From positions 372,001 to 436,000 of the forward strand of contig NC_057375.1 in NCBI RefSeq assembly GCF_016906535.1: DNA of 64,000 nucleotides. Reading direction: 5' to 3'. Made by a program: the position numbers and the translations under genes. Within the stretch, counting starts at the first letter, position 1. The number at the start of each line of letters is the position of its first letter. Shown here piece after piece: positions 11,805-23,385 of the stretch. Origin of the DNA: Rhizoctonia solani (Eukaryota > Basidiomycota > Agaricomycetes > Cantharellales > Ceratobasidiaceae). The notes below the pieces were generated by a model, which was not told where the DNA came from, made no database searches, and saw nothing but the letters and a program-made list of their open reading frames with translations.

Positions 11805-14524
11805 ATGGCACGCAAAGCTGCCGTTTCACCCACAAGAGTCCCGCGTAAACGTTCACTGAAGAGGAGTACTCTATCGTCCGACTCTCTATTTGGGTTTGGA
11901 ACTCAACCGCCAAGTGGTAACGCCGCTCGACAGGTGAGCTTATTTTTGTAATATCGTTTAGTTTTGCTCACATATTGTGAAAGCTTAGTGTGCCGAGGTT
12001 TAATTTGAGCCAGGGAGCAGGGCTATCATCACAAGTCCAGGTCATTGACTTGACCGAAGATGACCAAGCACCGCCGCCAATGTCAACTCCACCCATTCCT
12101 GGCCCTCCGGCTAAAAAGCCTCGGAGGATGTCACCATCGCCACTCGCAAATCCTCCTAAAATACCCGGGACTCATGAGAGCGATGCAAGTCATAGCGGGG
12201 AATCTCGGGATACGACGGGTGACGCAGAGTCATTGTGGGTAGACATTCATGCTCCAGAAACACAGGTAAAATATATTCGGCCTTCATCCCGAGACCCGGC
12301 GTATTGAAGATTTATTGCAGGAAACTCTCGCTGTCCATCCTCGGAAGGTGGAAGATGTGCGGAGATGGTTGGGCGAGGCACTTACGGGAGGCCCGGCTGG
12401 CAAATTGAGGAAGTACAGGGTGTGTTTGATTGATACCTAACCTATTGGTCGATTTCATTGCTTATGACATACGCTTAGCGAATTCTCGCATTGACAGGTC
12501 CTTCGGGATCTGGGAAGACGGCTACTCTACAAATTTTAGCTAGAGAATTAGAGGCAGAGGTAGTGGAATGGCAAGCAAACTCGGATGAATTCTCGGTCGC
12601 TGGTGATTATGGTGCGTTTCAGGGCAGTATTTTATCACAACCAAAATCAAGTCTGAACTGGACTATCTTATAGACTACGAATCGGCTACGACAAAATTAG
12701 CCTCATTTTTAGAACGTGCTGGTGTCTATGGGTCCCTATCATTGAAAGCCATTCGCGATTCAACCCCTGACCCAGAGTCCAAGGGCAAAGAAAGAAGGCT
12801 AGAAAGTAAACATAAAATACTACTACTTGAAGATTTCCCGTCGATCTCTCACCCGCGCGTTCGCGGCGCATTTCACGCTGCTCTCACCAGATTCGCGGAA
12901 GCGGTTCCTCCATCTACCGCAGTCTCAAGCCTCGTGTACCCCCCTCTGGTTCTGATCATTTCGGATGCTGGCCTACGAGCAGACGATACGTCGCCGTACT
13001 CAAATTCCCACAGGGATGATGTTTTAGACATCCGATCTGTCCTACCGCCGGCTTTACTGGGGTCCCATTACGTCACTCAGATCAAGTGTGTGCTGTTCGC
13101 CTCTTGTTCACCACACTACTTACGATATTCTGATTAGGTTCAACCCTGTAGCAGCAACCTTTATGCGCAAAGCCCTCATATCTGTCATTTCTTCTCATCT
13201 CTCCCTACCAAGCTCTTCCAATAGCAAATCGAAATCCCATGGCTTGCCAAAGGAGACGATTGATGCTCTCATCGAGGCAGCCAATGGCGATATACGAAGT
13301 GCCATAACAGGGGTACAATTCGCATTCACGGCCACAAGTAAAGGGATTTCTCAGGAGGTCGGGCGCAAGAAGAGTAGTGTCAAGGGCAAAGGTGGAGCGA
13401 AGGGTGAGCGGGATGCTGCCTTGAAGGTTATGTGAGACAGTGCTTCTGTTCACCCGTCCAGTCGAAGCAGAACTAACATTCCATGTAGGTTCTCCGCTAT
13501 CACTAGAAGAGAGCAAGCCCTCGCTCTTTTTCATTTGCTGGGAAAGGTTTTTTACAATAAAAGTTTGTATGATGCTATGATCCCTGCCGGTATTATAGTA
13601 ACGAGTCGTGTTTAGGATATGGAGACCCAGACGAGCCTGATAAAGCTCCGATCCCATTGCCAAAACCGCTGCCAAAGCACCTCTCGGAATTCGAAAGGAG
13701 ACTTTCCAAGGTGGACGTCTCGGTGCGCGCAATCTCGCTGAGTCATAGTTAATACTAACGGGTGAACGATAGGCCCTTCACGCCGATTCGCCTGTAGACT
13801 CATCCCTATTTTCTCTTTATATACAACAAAACTATACCCAGTTTTGCGATGATATTGATGAATGCTACGGCCTGGCAGATGCCCTGAGCGAGGCCGATGG
13901 TGGGATGGGTATTTTAGATGAGAATGTGAGTCGTATTCTTTCACAATTCTCGAATCGGTCGCTAAATCTTACTTTCAGCTGGTCATTTCTTCCGCATTGT
14001 CCCAGCATACATTCCAGCACATTGCGCGCAGTGCTCTGCTTGCTCTTCCCTCCCCCGTCCCCCGCAGATCGCAAGTCACACGGAAACCCGCGTGGTTCGC
14101 CGCCCGCGCCAAAGAAAGAGAAGCAGAAGGTGCTGTTGAAGATGCAAAGCGGTGGTTAATCGAACATGGGGGTACCAATGGCCTGGGGTGTGGGTATTGG
14201 GATAGGAAGAGCGTGGTACTCGATGCTGGAGGTCTATTAGGAAAATTCGGCCCAAAAGGTGTGTTGAATTACACTTTGTTCACGAGTTGGGACTGATTAA
14301 TTACAGTCGTCACATCATCAGTATTATTTAGCCAGCTTAAATGGGATATTTCCACCTCTCAGCAGGCCGATACTCTAGACGAAGAAGAAAGCGTTACGGC
14401 AGGCGTAGATGTCGCAGAAGCTGACATCGAGGCGATGGAGAAACGTGCGGCGGGGGTTGGAAGAGTCAAGGAGGAAAAGGAAGAAAAGGGTTATTTGAGT
14501 GACGATGATATTGACGACTTTTAA
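11805..14524 (+). CDS. RAD17: Rad17/Rad24-type checkpoint clamp loader
   Basis: AAA+ subunit that, with Rfc2-5, loads the 9-1-1 clamp at damaged DNA in the nucleus. The ATG at 11805 opens a basic N-terminus (MARKAAVSPTRVPRKRS), followed by a SUMO-interaction-like VIDLTEDD. LWVDIHAPETQ then marks the start of the clamp-loader core, as in Rad17 homologues. The Walker A motif GPSGSGKT is near 12495 and a Walker-B-like KHKILLLEDFPS near 12815. RFNPVA at 13137-13155 resembles a conserved Rad17 loop, and DIRSAI at 13290 is the lid-helix motif of clamp loaders. The gene has at least eight short introns and ends in an acidic tail, DDDIDDF, as Rad17 proteins often do. Exon joins are approximate, especially near 13130 and 13450-13620. 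Confidence 0.85.
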
Positions 14525-15057
14525 GGCAGGGCCAGGGTAAATTATAGTTTATATGTATGATCTTGGGTCATTTTACCCCATTTTTCTCCCCATGTATGAT
14601 GTATTTGGTTAATGTATACCATTTCATGAAGTCCTACTATCTTCGGAAACCGTACAAGATAGTTTACGATAGTTTGTAAAGCTACAAATACTAACGGCGA
14701 GTCCAGAGTGATCAGACTATGTTCCTGGTTCATGCGACATATGGATTGCAAATTATATTTCACCACGTGGGAATAAAGGTGTATAAGATCTATGGTTAGC
14801 GTGGTTTAAATGTACATCACATGCATATGGATGAACATAATAACATGGAAGGTGCATATAGGAGTGCTCATATAAGGATAAATAGAACCAGGTGTACAGT
14901 GTTGGAAAGCGGTACAAATATCGAGCATAGGGTGGCAAAAAGAAAATGCCCAAATAGAATATACCCAATAGAGATTGGTGCATAATAGCACCAAGGAGAT
15001 CCAATAGCTTAAATAAATATTTTTTGATCCCGCTCATCAGGCGCGGTGATCGAAGAT
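14525..15057. other. Convergent 3' region
   Basis: AT-rich sequence between the 3' ends of the Rad17-like gene (plus) and the SDR-like gene (minus). It probably holds both 3' untranslated regions and polyadenylation sites. No gene seen. Confidence 0.45.
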
Positions 15058-16221
15058 TTATCCCAACGAAACGGTTGCGCCATGTATGAATGCATTGGTT
15101 GCGCATGATACCACGCTTTGCGCGACAGCGCAGCTCGTAACAGCCTACACACCCATGTCGTTAGCATCTCGTGTATTCCTAACTAGGGAACAGCACCGCC
15201 GGAGCTACGACTTACCGGCTGGCGGAGAACAATTGCATTCACCCTAATCCGATGTTCGGTCGGCGAATTCAATTCGGTCGCAAGAAGATTATTCAATTGT
15301 TGCAAGGCGGTGTCAGATGCCTATCCCAAATCAAGTCGGTTAGTTTGTTTTCCTCAGTTTATAGTATTACTAGGAAGAAATGAGACACTTACGCTAGGCT
15401 GGCCGATTCGAGAGCCGTATAGGGTCGGTAGCCCGTAGCCTCCAACTACTAATGGTTTCCCAGGACGGGAAACATTGATCACACAGCCCGTACCGTAAAG
15501 TTCAGCTCCATTGCGCAGCAAACTACCAAATGCTGGGAGTTTCAAACCTTTGTGAGTCTAATGGAACTTCGAAGGGGTTTGGTTATAGTGAAATGCTTAC
15601 CAGAGGCGATGAAGTATGAGGATGAAATATTGGTTCCGAACACTCGATCCCAATCTTCGACTTCATGGGTTTGCTGCGACGGCGGATCGGTGTAACTGGA
15701 CCCCGGTCTACTGAAAAAGCTGTCCCATGACGCACGTTTTCCCTGAGAGGCTGAGTCTTTCGAGTTGACGTTGATGAGCTAGACATACAGCCAAAAACGT
15801 GAGTTGGGTCGCTCCCCAGACAGACAACAAAAAATCTAACCAGGTTGACCTGTTGCTCCTACAAAAGGGCATTTTCTTAGGGTGACTTAAGGTCATTATA
15901 TAATGAACAACGTACCCGAGTTTCTATGATGCGAACTGCATTCGCAATGCTTGCCTTGTTCGCCTCATCCATGTTGACAAACGTCTGGCCTGGACATTGT
16001 TCTTCTCCAGGTACGTCGTTGTCACTCAAGAACGGCTGACAGACGTATATATGCGCTCCAGACCGAGAAAGAATATCGGCTAGCGGGTTGATAATCTCCG
16101 CTTCAGAGCCAGTGACTGGAAATGCTCATTTCAGGCATTGTTCCCAACCAAGTAGGGTAAACTTACCGACGACCACCCAATTCCGGACATCGAAGAGTGC
16201 GATGGATGGCAGAAACTCCAT
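15058..16221 (-). CDS. SDR-fold protein lacking catalytic residues
   Basis: Reading spliced exons from ATG 16221 gives an SDR layout. FDVRNWVVVVTGS is the first beta strand. SGAHIYVC is strand 2, EDWDRVFGTNISSSYFIASG the helix carrying the conserved Asn, and VINVS the catalytic-Ser strand. ALQQLNNLLATEL is the helix after the active site, IRVNAIVLR strand 6, and NAFIHGATVSLG the usual C-terminal end. Order and length match RhlG-like fungal SDRs. The Gly-rich TGxxxGIG loop is replaced by TGSEAEIIN, and the YxASK active site by PSASD, so both catalytic Tyr and Lys are gone. The frame stays open through all exons, which argues for a retained pseudo-enzyme rather than a decayed gene. Introns lie near 16168, 15915, 15840, 15600, 15390 and 15230. 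The exon after 15840 is read in the frame giving EDWDRVFG. Confidence 0.65.
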
Positions 16222-16800
16222 ATGAGCGATCTGTTACTCGTCGATGAGGTGAGAGGGCAGGCCGGTGGTGAAGTCGGTGAGCAATCGGGGCGCGCTTCTT
16301 ATATACCCCTCAAGACTAGCCGGCCGAACTAATCGGTGAAAGAAGACCCGGTTCACTTTTAGGGTACCAATGTTGTCCCGAAGTATCCCGGAGTGAAAGA
16401 AATTCTGCCGCGCGCAACGCACATGCCGGGATGCGAGGGGATTGACAGCTCGAGACGCGTCAGTGATGATGGCGTATGGGCAGAGAACTCCTTTCTGGAA
16501 TAGCAAGGTCACGATGTGCGAAATCAGAAACTGTGAAATCAAAGGTGTAGTGCCCGGAGAAGCTCCAGACCGACGGCTCCAGGTCAATGCGGCGCGGGCG
16601 TGGAACAGCACCGAGCCCCCCCGTGCTTCCAGTCGGCGTTACGTGCATTCCGGTCACGTGTCATTATGAGATCACGTGAATCTCAGGGTGATGGGCTGGA
16701 TTTGGAACGCACCTTGCGATGAACCAAGACTAGGCACTCGGGGCCATTCGATTGTATATTTCTCTGGGAACTTTGTATTAATTTGACTTTGTGCCTGAAT
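16222..16800. other. Divergent promoter region
   Basis: Between the minus-strand SDR-like gene and the plus-strand VHS-GAT gene. Short frames at 16234-16611 look like chance. I see no repeat or RNA gene. Confidence 0.4.
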
Positions 16801-18696
16801 ATGCTGCAAAACTCATGGAACTCAATTTCTCCGGTGGAGCTCATGGTCCAGCGTGCATGTGACCCCTCACTTCACGAGCCAAATTATGCGTTGAACTTGG
16901 AGCTGGTCGAATACATCAAAAAGAAGAAAGCGAATACGTGAGATATCTAGTTTAACTCCATCTTCGTATGTTCTCACCTTTTTTAGTCCTCGCGAGGCTG
17001 CCATGGCCATAGTGCACAACATTAATCATCGGAACCCACACGTGTCCATTCTTGCCTTGAACCTCTTACAAACCCTGGTTAACTCGCTCGGTCACCTTTT
17101 TCATCTCCAGATCGCGACGAAAGAATTCTTGAATGAGCTAGTCCGACGTTTCCCGGAAAGGCCACCACCGTTCCCCGGCCCAATTATGACACGTATTCTG
17201 GACTTGATTCACGAATGGAGGGAGACGATATGCAAAGAATCTCGATGGAAGGAAGACTTGGGAAACATCAAAGACATGCATAGACTTTTGGGGTACAAAG
17301 GTTTGTATATCGGTCAAAACGATCCTAGCCACACTCATAGTCTTCAGGGTATCGATTCCGGGATGCCCCAAGGACGACTCAAAATTTGCAACCCACCGAA
17401 GCTACCGCTAATCTCAAGAGTCCGGAGGAATTAGAGCAAGAGGACCGAGATGCTCAATCTGCGGTAGGGCCAAAGTTATTCGCAGGGAAGCTGGGTCTGA
17501 TCGATATCCACAAGCTAGAAATTACAAGAACTTATTCGAAGAGGAACACCTCGCGATTTGGCAGCTGCACAAGAATTGATGAAGAGCCTTTCTGGAGCGG
17601 TCAGTGCATCCGATTGTCATTACTAACCGAGACCAACATTGTGTCCAGAATCCCGAATCCAAACCAGACTACCGAAAACAAACCATGCACGAACTGGATA
17701 AACTGCAGGCCAAGGTTGGTCTTTATCCTGTTGTATCTTCAGGGCTGATCGACGCTCGTTGACAGGTGATCTTACTGAATGAGCTTCTTGACAATTTCGA
17801 TGTGTCACGAGGGGAGAAATTCGCCAAAGGTGATGCGTACGATGTAAGCATCAAGATCCCGATATTTTATGTGAAACCGCTCACTCTAATCTTGTGGGTA
17901 TAAAGCAAGTCGCTGGCGTCTTACGGCAGGCCAGACCCAAGATTCAAAAATGGATCGGGGAAGCTGAAGAGGGTGACCCAGAGTCTCTTGGTTAGTTCCG
18001 GTCAATGGCTATCGAAATGTCCGTGGAGTTAACGAGGCTTCATTTACACAGATACCTTTCTTCACATGAATGATATGATTAACAACGTTATTGAGCGGTA
18101 CGAGCGGTACCAAAAAGGGGACTACTCGGCGACCATCGAGCCAGTAGCGTCTACATCAAATACGAATGCGTAGGTCCCTTGGTTCGAACTTTTGACACAG
18201 ACAAATTTAGTAGCTTCAATATAGGCCCAAAGATAATTTAATAGACTTCTTTGGGGACGATGAAGCGTCTGCCACACCTGCGTCATCTGGTCCAGCAAAC
18301 GACCTAGACGGGTTGTTCGGCTCTTCAACTCCTGCTGCTCCAACTAGTTCCTCCACCTCCCCTCCACCTCAATTGAACGCTCGAGCCAACGTTATGGCCG
18401 CATTCAACCAACCCCAAGCATCACAACTGAACCAATTTGGCACACAGCCATTTTTCTCTCCCACTCCTCAGTTCGGTGCCCCTGCCCAAACTGTGGTTCC
18501 ACCCCACCTGGGTAGTGGAGCCGCGTCCCCGTTCGGTGGGGCGGCCACGCCCACGTCTCAGTCTCAATTCGGGGGCATCATGCTCCCTACAACTCCTCGC
18601 CCTAGCTCTGCTACTCCCTCTGCCCCGCCTCCGCCACAACAGCAGCCACAGCAGGGGGCCAAGGACCCGTTCGCGGATCTGGCAGGTTTGTTTTGA
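16801..18696 (+). CDS. VHS-GAT vesicle-sorting adaptor (Tom1/GGA type)
   Basis: Sorting adaptor that binds ubiquitinated cargo and clathrin at the trans-Golgi or endosome. The ATG at 16801 begins a VHS domain: VELMVQRACDPSL, REAAMAIVHNINHRNPHVSI, LALNLLQTLVNS, KEFLNELVRRF and ILDLIHEWRETI, to about 17300. The GAT region follows: KLQAKVILLNELLDNFD, then DTFLHMNDMINNVIERYERY at 18050-18115. NLIDFFGDDE at 18236-18262 resembles a clathrin box. The last exon is a Pro/Ser/Gln-rich disordered tail ending in DPFADLAGLF. There is no C-terminal gamma-ear (GAE) domain, so the architecture is closer to Tom1 than to full GGA. Several introns of about 50-70 nt are inferred around 16940, 17300, 17530, 17600, 17715, 17845, 17990 and 18170. 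Confidence 0.85.
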
Positions 18697-19554
18697 CATG
18701 TTTGCTTTTAGTGGTAAGCACTTGGCAGGCTGGTTCCGTTAGCGGGGTTTGCACATCCCATATATGCTGTGTGTACCGGTACGATTGTGCTCCAGGATTA
18801 ATAGAATATTCGGTATCGATGAGCCATCTCTGGCGTAAATCTGCAGTTCGAGTCATCGACCCCAAGATACTCGGCCAAAGATGAGTGTGTACCAAGTGTC
18901 GATTTGAATTCTTTCCATACTTTCCATATCTCATCTTGCAGGCGTGCGTTTCCTTATATCTCTAAAATATCGACCTGGGCCCGAATCAGGTGGCTCGTAG
19001 TTTTGCTGGGTCTCTAAATACCGCTGATACATGACCGTCCCTACCGTTGGTACGCCACCAGAAGCGAGCCTTTAATATCGCCGAGTCTAAATATCCAACT
19101 GTCTCTGTGCAAGGTACTCGATCATTGTTATTACTTCTATACGTCCTTAAGTTCTCAGCATATCTGGGTAACAAGATCTCATTTTCTTTGTATTTCACCC
19201 TGAGTTCTTCTCATTTTGACAAGACGGCGTCGAAGAGAACACTAATAGCATTTGCGAAAGGTGTAGTGGCTCGTCTTCAGCCACGTAGATCATAAGTGCG
19301 TCGCTTTCCCTTTAAATGTAGAAATAGCTATTGAAATGCGATAAATAACGCTGGTTCACAATGGGGTATGCATATGAGATAAGAGAGTAGCGCGAGCAGC
19401 TTGAACCTATGCTAATGTAGATACTTATCGGAGCCCTATTTCAAATATAGGCCTTTTCACTACTTCTAGGGCTGAAAACATCGCACATTCCCTGATAAAT
19501 ATAATTATAGCATATAAACACTGCTGTGATGAAGCTAACTAAAGTTTAATGAGG
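18697..19554. other. Convergent 3' region
   Basis: Between the VHS-GAT gene (plus) and the LtrA-like gene fragment (minus). Short frames only; no gene, RNA or repeat recognised. Confidence 0.4.
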
Positions 19555-22480
19555 CTATTTAGGTCGGTTTAGCGGCCTGAAGAATGCACGCCGCAAGGGT
19601 CCATTTAATCGACCCCGTTTACGCGCAATCGCAAGTCCCGCAAGGCGGTGCAGGGCCTGCAGACGAGTTAGCAGCTGGTATCGTCGAGGAACACAGGTGT
19701 AGCGTAGGCTTACCAACTCGATGAAGAACTCGATCATAAATGCGGCAGCGAGTGTGGGAAGAACCGACCACCTGTGATAGCGTTAGAGGTCAGATGCTTT
19801 TAATTTTGAGGTTGGCTGAATAATTAATTACTTTAATATCCACTTGAAAACCCCAGCTTGTAGATATTCGTCGTACTCCGCGACCCACAATGATTGATAA
19901 TGGCCAATATTTAGCAGGAGAAGAAAAAGTAGAGCAACGCCCATTAAAATCCGTGTGAGGATGATACCCCACTGGAAACGATCTGAAAAAGATCTGTCAG
20001 TTATTCGTTAATGACCATTTACTTAATACGTACCTCGTGGCTTAGAGTGTATCCGATTCATTATCCCCAGAGAAATGAGGATTATTGCCGCGAGACCGGC
20101 TATATAGCGAGCCCCTAGCACGCTGGATCCCAGTAGCTTGTCAATAATCTTAGATAAGAATGGATCAGAATGGGCCAATAAATGAGAGGGGTTTACATAT
20201 ATACTAACCTGTTCAGAATGATAAGAGGAAGGCGCCGCATCGTAGGGTAGGTGCATGTCCTACATGATTGAGTTAGTTTCAATGCGGGGCACAAACATTG
20301 AAGACCTTAGGCGGCGAACCTCAATAACAAGTGTAGAATTCGCTTGATAGTACTGTTGAATTTTGACTTGTGTCTCAGAGTCAATTACCTTACTTCCTCC
20401 CATAAAAGTCTTGAATCACACTGATCAGTATACCACGATGGTCCCCGTTTCAAACGAATTCACCTCATAAACCTTTAGCATAATTTTGAGGTAAAGCTGC
20501 ATGTACCATATCGTAATAACGTCAGAATCTTCCTCAGAGGCATCGAGGGGGGCAGATCCATTGTGCGTGAGCCTCGCGCGCAGCTCATTGAACTCGTCCG
20601 CCCACTTCAACCCACGCTTGAGTAGGAACCATTTGATAGAGCTGTTTTCCGCTGAATTGCTGTCAGTGGGATCTATTTCTTCCTGCCACAGCTTGGTATC
20701 AAACTTGTCGAAAGTTTCTGTTGCGGTTGACAGGTAGCTCTGTATGGTGTTATTCCTATGACTTGAGACAAGCCATTATGTGCGACTTACCGTCAGCAAG
20801 AATTGGTTTTTGACCCCTAGAAACATAAGTCAGGTGGTATGCGATCAAACGACTACAGAGAAACCCACCAAGTAGAAGCAGCATGATAGATAGCATAAAG
20901 GGAAGATGCAGTAGCAGCCACATCATTTGTCGAAGACCACTTCCTTTAGGGTTTCGATTGGCAGTAGGTCCTTCAAAGTACAAGTAGGCCAATAGATAGA
21001 CGATGATCGCCGCAGAAGCGAGATTGGTATACACTTGTTCTCCCAATTCAGGTGCAGCAATGACTGCGTAAAATGTGCCGGCTATCCCATTTATGCCCTA
21101 CATCCGCGTTGTTTAGTTTGCCTTTCACGAATCTATGAGATAGCCTACCTCTCCAAGTATGACCGTCGTAATTCCTTCTAATCTCTCACGAAGTTGCACA
21201 TTGGAGCGAGGAATCGGCCAAATTCGTTTCTTGCGGGCGGAGGTAGACTGCGATGACTGGCCATTCGAGGACACTGGTTGCAGCTCATGCAATTCAGGCT
21301 GAGCTGGAACATATTCATGAGAAGTGTCTTTTGAGCTATTTGACCATTTCAAAGGCCCAAAGCTAATATCCTGCCATTTTAGGTGTTCCATAACTCCATG
21401 TAGTAGAACCTCTGATACCAATCCAGCAGCCCATAATATGAACTTGAGCTTGGCACCAGAAACGGTCTTCCCCCTCGATGACAGTGTCACCACTGCTGCG
21501 GCCCAAAACATACTGTTCGAGACTGCCAGTCCTACCGGAAGAACACGGAGCTTCAATGGGACCGACAGCTTCAGTTCTTTAGCGGTACGGCGAGCATAGT
21601 TTAACACTAAATCAACGTAATCAAGACCGAGATCCTACGAGAAAATTTGCATCATTAATACTCACCAAATATATGCTGGAACCAATGTATCGCGCTGAAT
21701 TAATGCATATTGAGAAATTGTTCCGCTCACTAGAACTGTAGTTCTTACCGGCTTGCAGCAAGGGCGAATGCGATCACTCTCATCGAATAGGAAGCTATTC
21801 TATCTTTCTGATATCGATCGGGATCAAACATCTGATCCACCGTTTGTGGATCCAGCCTGTCCGCCCCAGGGGATTTCAAGATGTAGGCGGTAACGTCGTA
21901 CCCTGCTCTCGTGATGAAAAACTTTCTGTTAGGCGAGGTGAGTAAGTTGCATACCACGAGTGGTGGCAGCCAAGAGCCCAAATATAACCAGTTGTAGGAA
22001 GAGCGAAAGAAGATGGAACCTAGTACAATTCAGTTTCAAAGATCATATATTAAAGCAACACACTGCCTTACCAGTCGTTGGTGTAGAAATGAATGCTGTA
22101 CAAAGTCTAGTTTGACTTTGATCAGGATGCTTGGAATTTCTCGCTGGGTCTCTGCACCTACCTGGGACGCCCACAGCCACCAAACCACAAGAAAGAATGC
22201 GATATAGGACACAGTGTCCTGATAACCGCAGCCATTTTTAGTATAGTATCGCCAGAAAGATGCAAGAAGCTTACCCAAGCGTCATTAAAATTACCGTTCC
22301 TGTGTTTGGTCAGCCTTTGTAATATCATCGGATATACGCTATAACCTACTGTGTGAGAGTCGAGAAAGTAGCTGTCCAAGCCAGATCGTAAAACTCAGAG
22401 AAAAAAGAATATTAGTAAGCGGAGAAAGTACCACCGAGGGGGGGAAATACACACCAGGTTGACCCAGGTGGGACCGGCAT

Positions 22481-22485
22481 GGGTT
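22481..22485. repeat. Gypsy target-site duplication, left (GGGTT)
   Basis: GGGTT immediately precedes the TG of the left LTR. The same five bases follow the CA of the right LTR at 39159-39163. Five-bp duplications are usual for Ty3/Gypsy integrases. Confidence 0.93.
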
Positions 22486-22819
22486 TGTAAGGTTTCACTT
22501 ATCGTCCACTACTGTAAATACGAACGTCGATGGCGACCGTGTCGCCGAGGTAATGACAATCCGTAAAACACTCGATTGTTGTGGTTGAAAGTAAAGACAG
22601 TTATCAGAAGATCCCCCCCCCGGGACCTTATAAGGTCAACGGGGTTCGTACATGAGTAAGCGGAATAAACCAAACGAGAGTATATAGTTAGAAATCAGAT
22701 ACAAACAATAGAGAAGAGTGACAGGTGGGCCGAGGTGGTAAGTCGGGTGAGCATAGCCGACTCGATTATGTAAGGGGTTCGCATATAGTAGAGTAAATAT
22801 ACGAATATCAGGCATTCCT
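22486..22819 (-). repeat. 3' LTR (main part; last four bases displaced to 30585-30588)
   Basis: Matches the 5' LTR base for base by eye, apart from a C-run of 9 instead of 11 near 22613-22621. The terminal bases TACA that complete the LTR lie at 30585-30588, beyond the Plavaka insertion. Counting them, the LTR is 338 bp against 340 bp for the other copy. Confidence 0.93.
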
Positions 22820-23000
22820 CATCAGAGAAAAAGGAAATGTCTACGTAGACGCCTGTAGACGTTTGTAGCATTGGATCACCAGTACCTCTACGTAGAGGTC
22901 CATATTTCTACCGTAGCGGTCTATATTTCTACTGTAGACGCCCCTTTCTACGATGTAGTTGTTTGACCAACCCTATACGTATCCTTTGTTATCTACCGTA
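22820..23000. repeat. Plavaka left terminal and subterminal repeats
   Basis: After the CATCAG terminus come repeated words around CTAC-GTAG. These include TCTACGTAGA near 22839, GTAGACG near 22847 and 22856, the palindrome CCTCTACGTAGAGG at 22886-22899, TCTACCGTAG, TCTACTGTAGACG, TCTACGATGTAG and TCTACCGTAGAC near 22992. Clustered subterminal words of this kind are typical transposase-binding sites in CACTA-like elements. Confidence 0.75.
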
Positions 23001-23385
23001 GACTCAACAGTTGCTGTACACGTTTGAATGATCGTAGATTAACTAAATGTGATTCTCAACAGGCATGCAACGTATATACACGCGTGTGCGATGGAAAGAA
23101 AATACGACCGGAGAAAATATAGATTTTGGGGGCAAATAAAATAGTGCTTCAATAAACTCACACCCCAACGAGAGCCGGTCTCCTCGTTCTCTTTCTCAGC
23201 TCAGGCTCATTATTGGTATTCCCACCCACGCGGGACTTCCGTTTGCTGCCACTATTTTCTCCATTTCTGTTTCTCCCAACTTTGCTTGCCCCCTTGCGTC
23301 CATATTCTTTGTCCTTCTGCGCCTCTTTGCTCTCTGCCTTGGGCGCATCTTCCGTGCTGAGGGGCTGTCAAACGGTGGACCGTAG

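Noticed and set aside
22486..22830. Assigning the purine-rich GAGAAAAAGGAAATG at 22824 as a polypurine tract for a plus-strand element
   Set aside because: It belongs to the Plavaka terminus. The real tract (GGAGGGCGAG, minus strand) lies at 30589-30598, and the gag-pol frame is on the minus strand.
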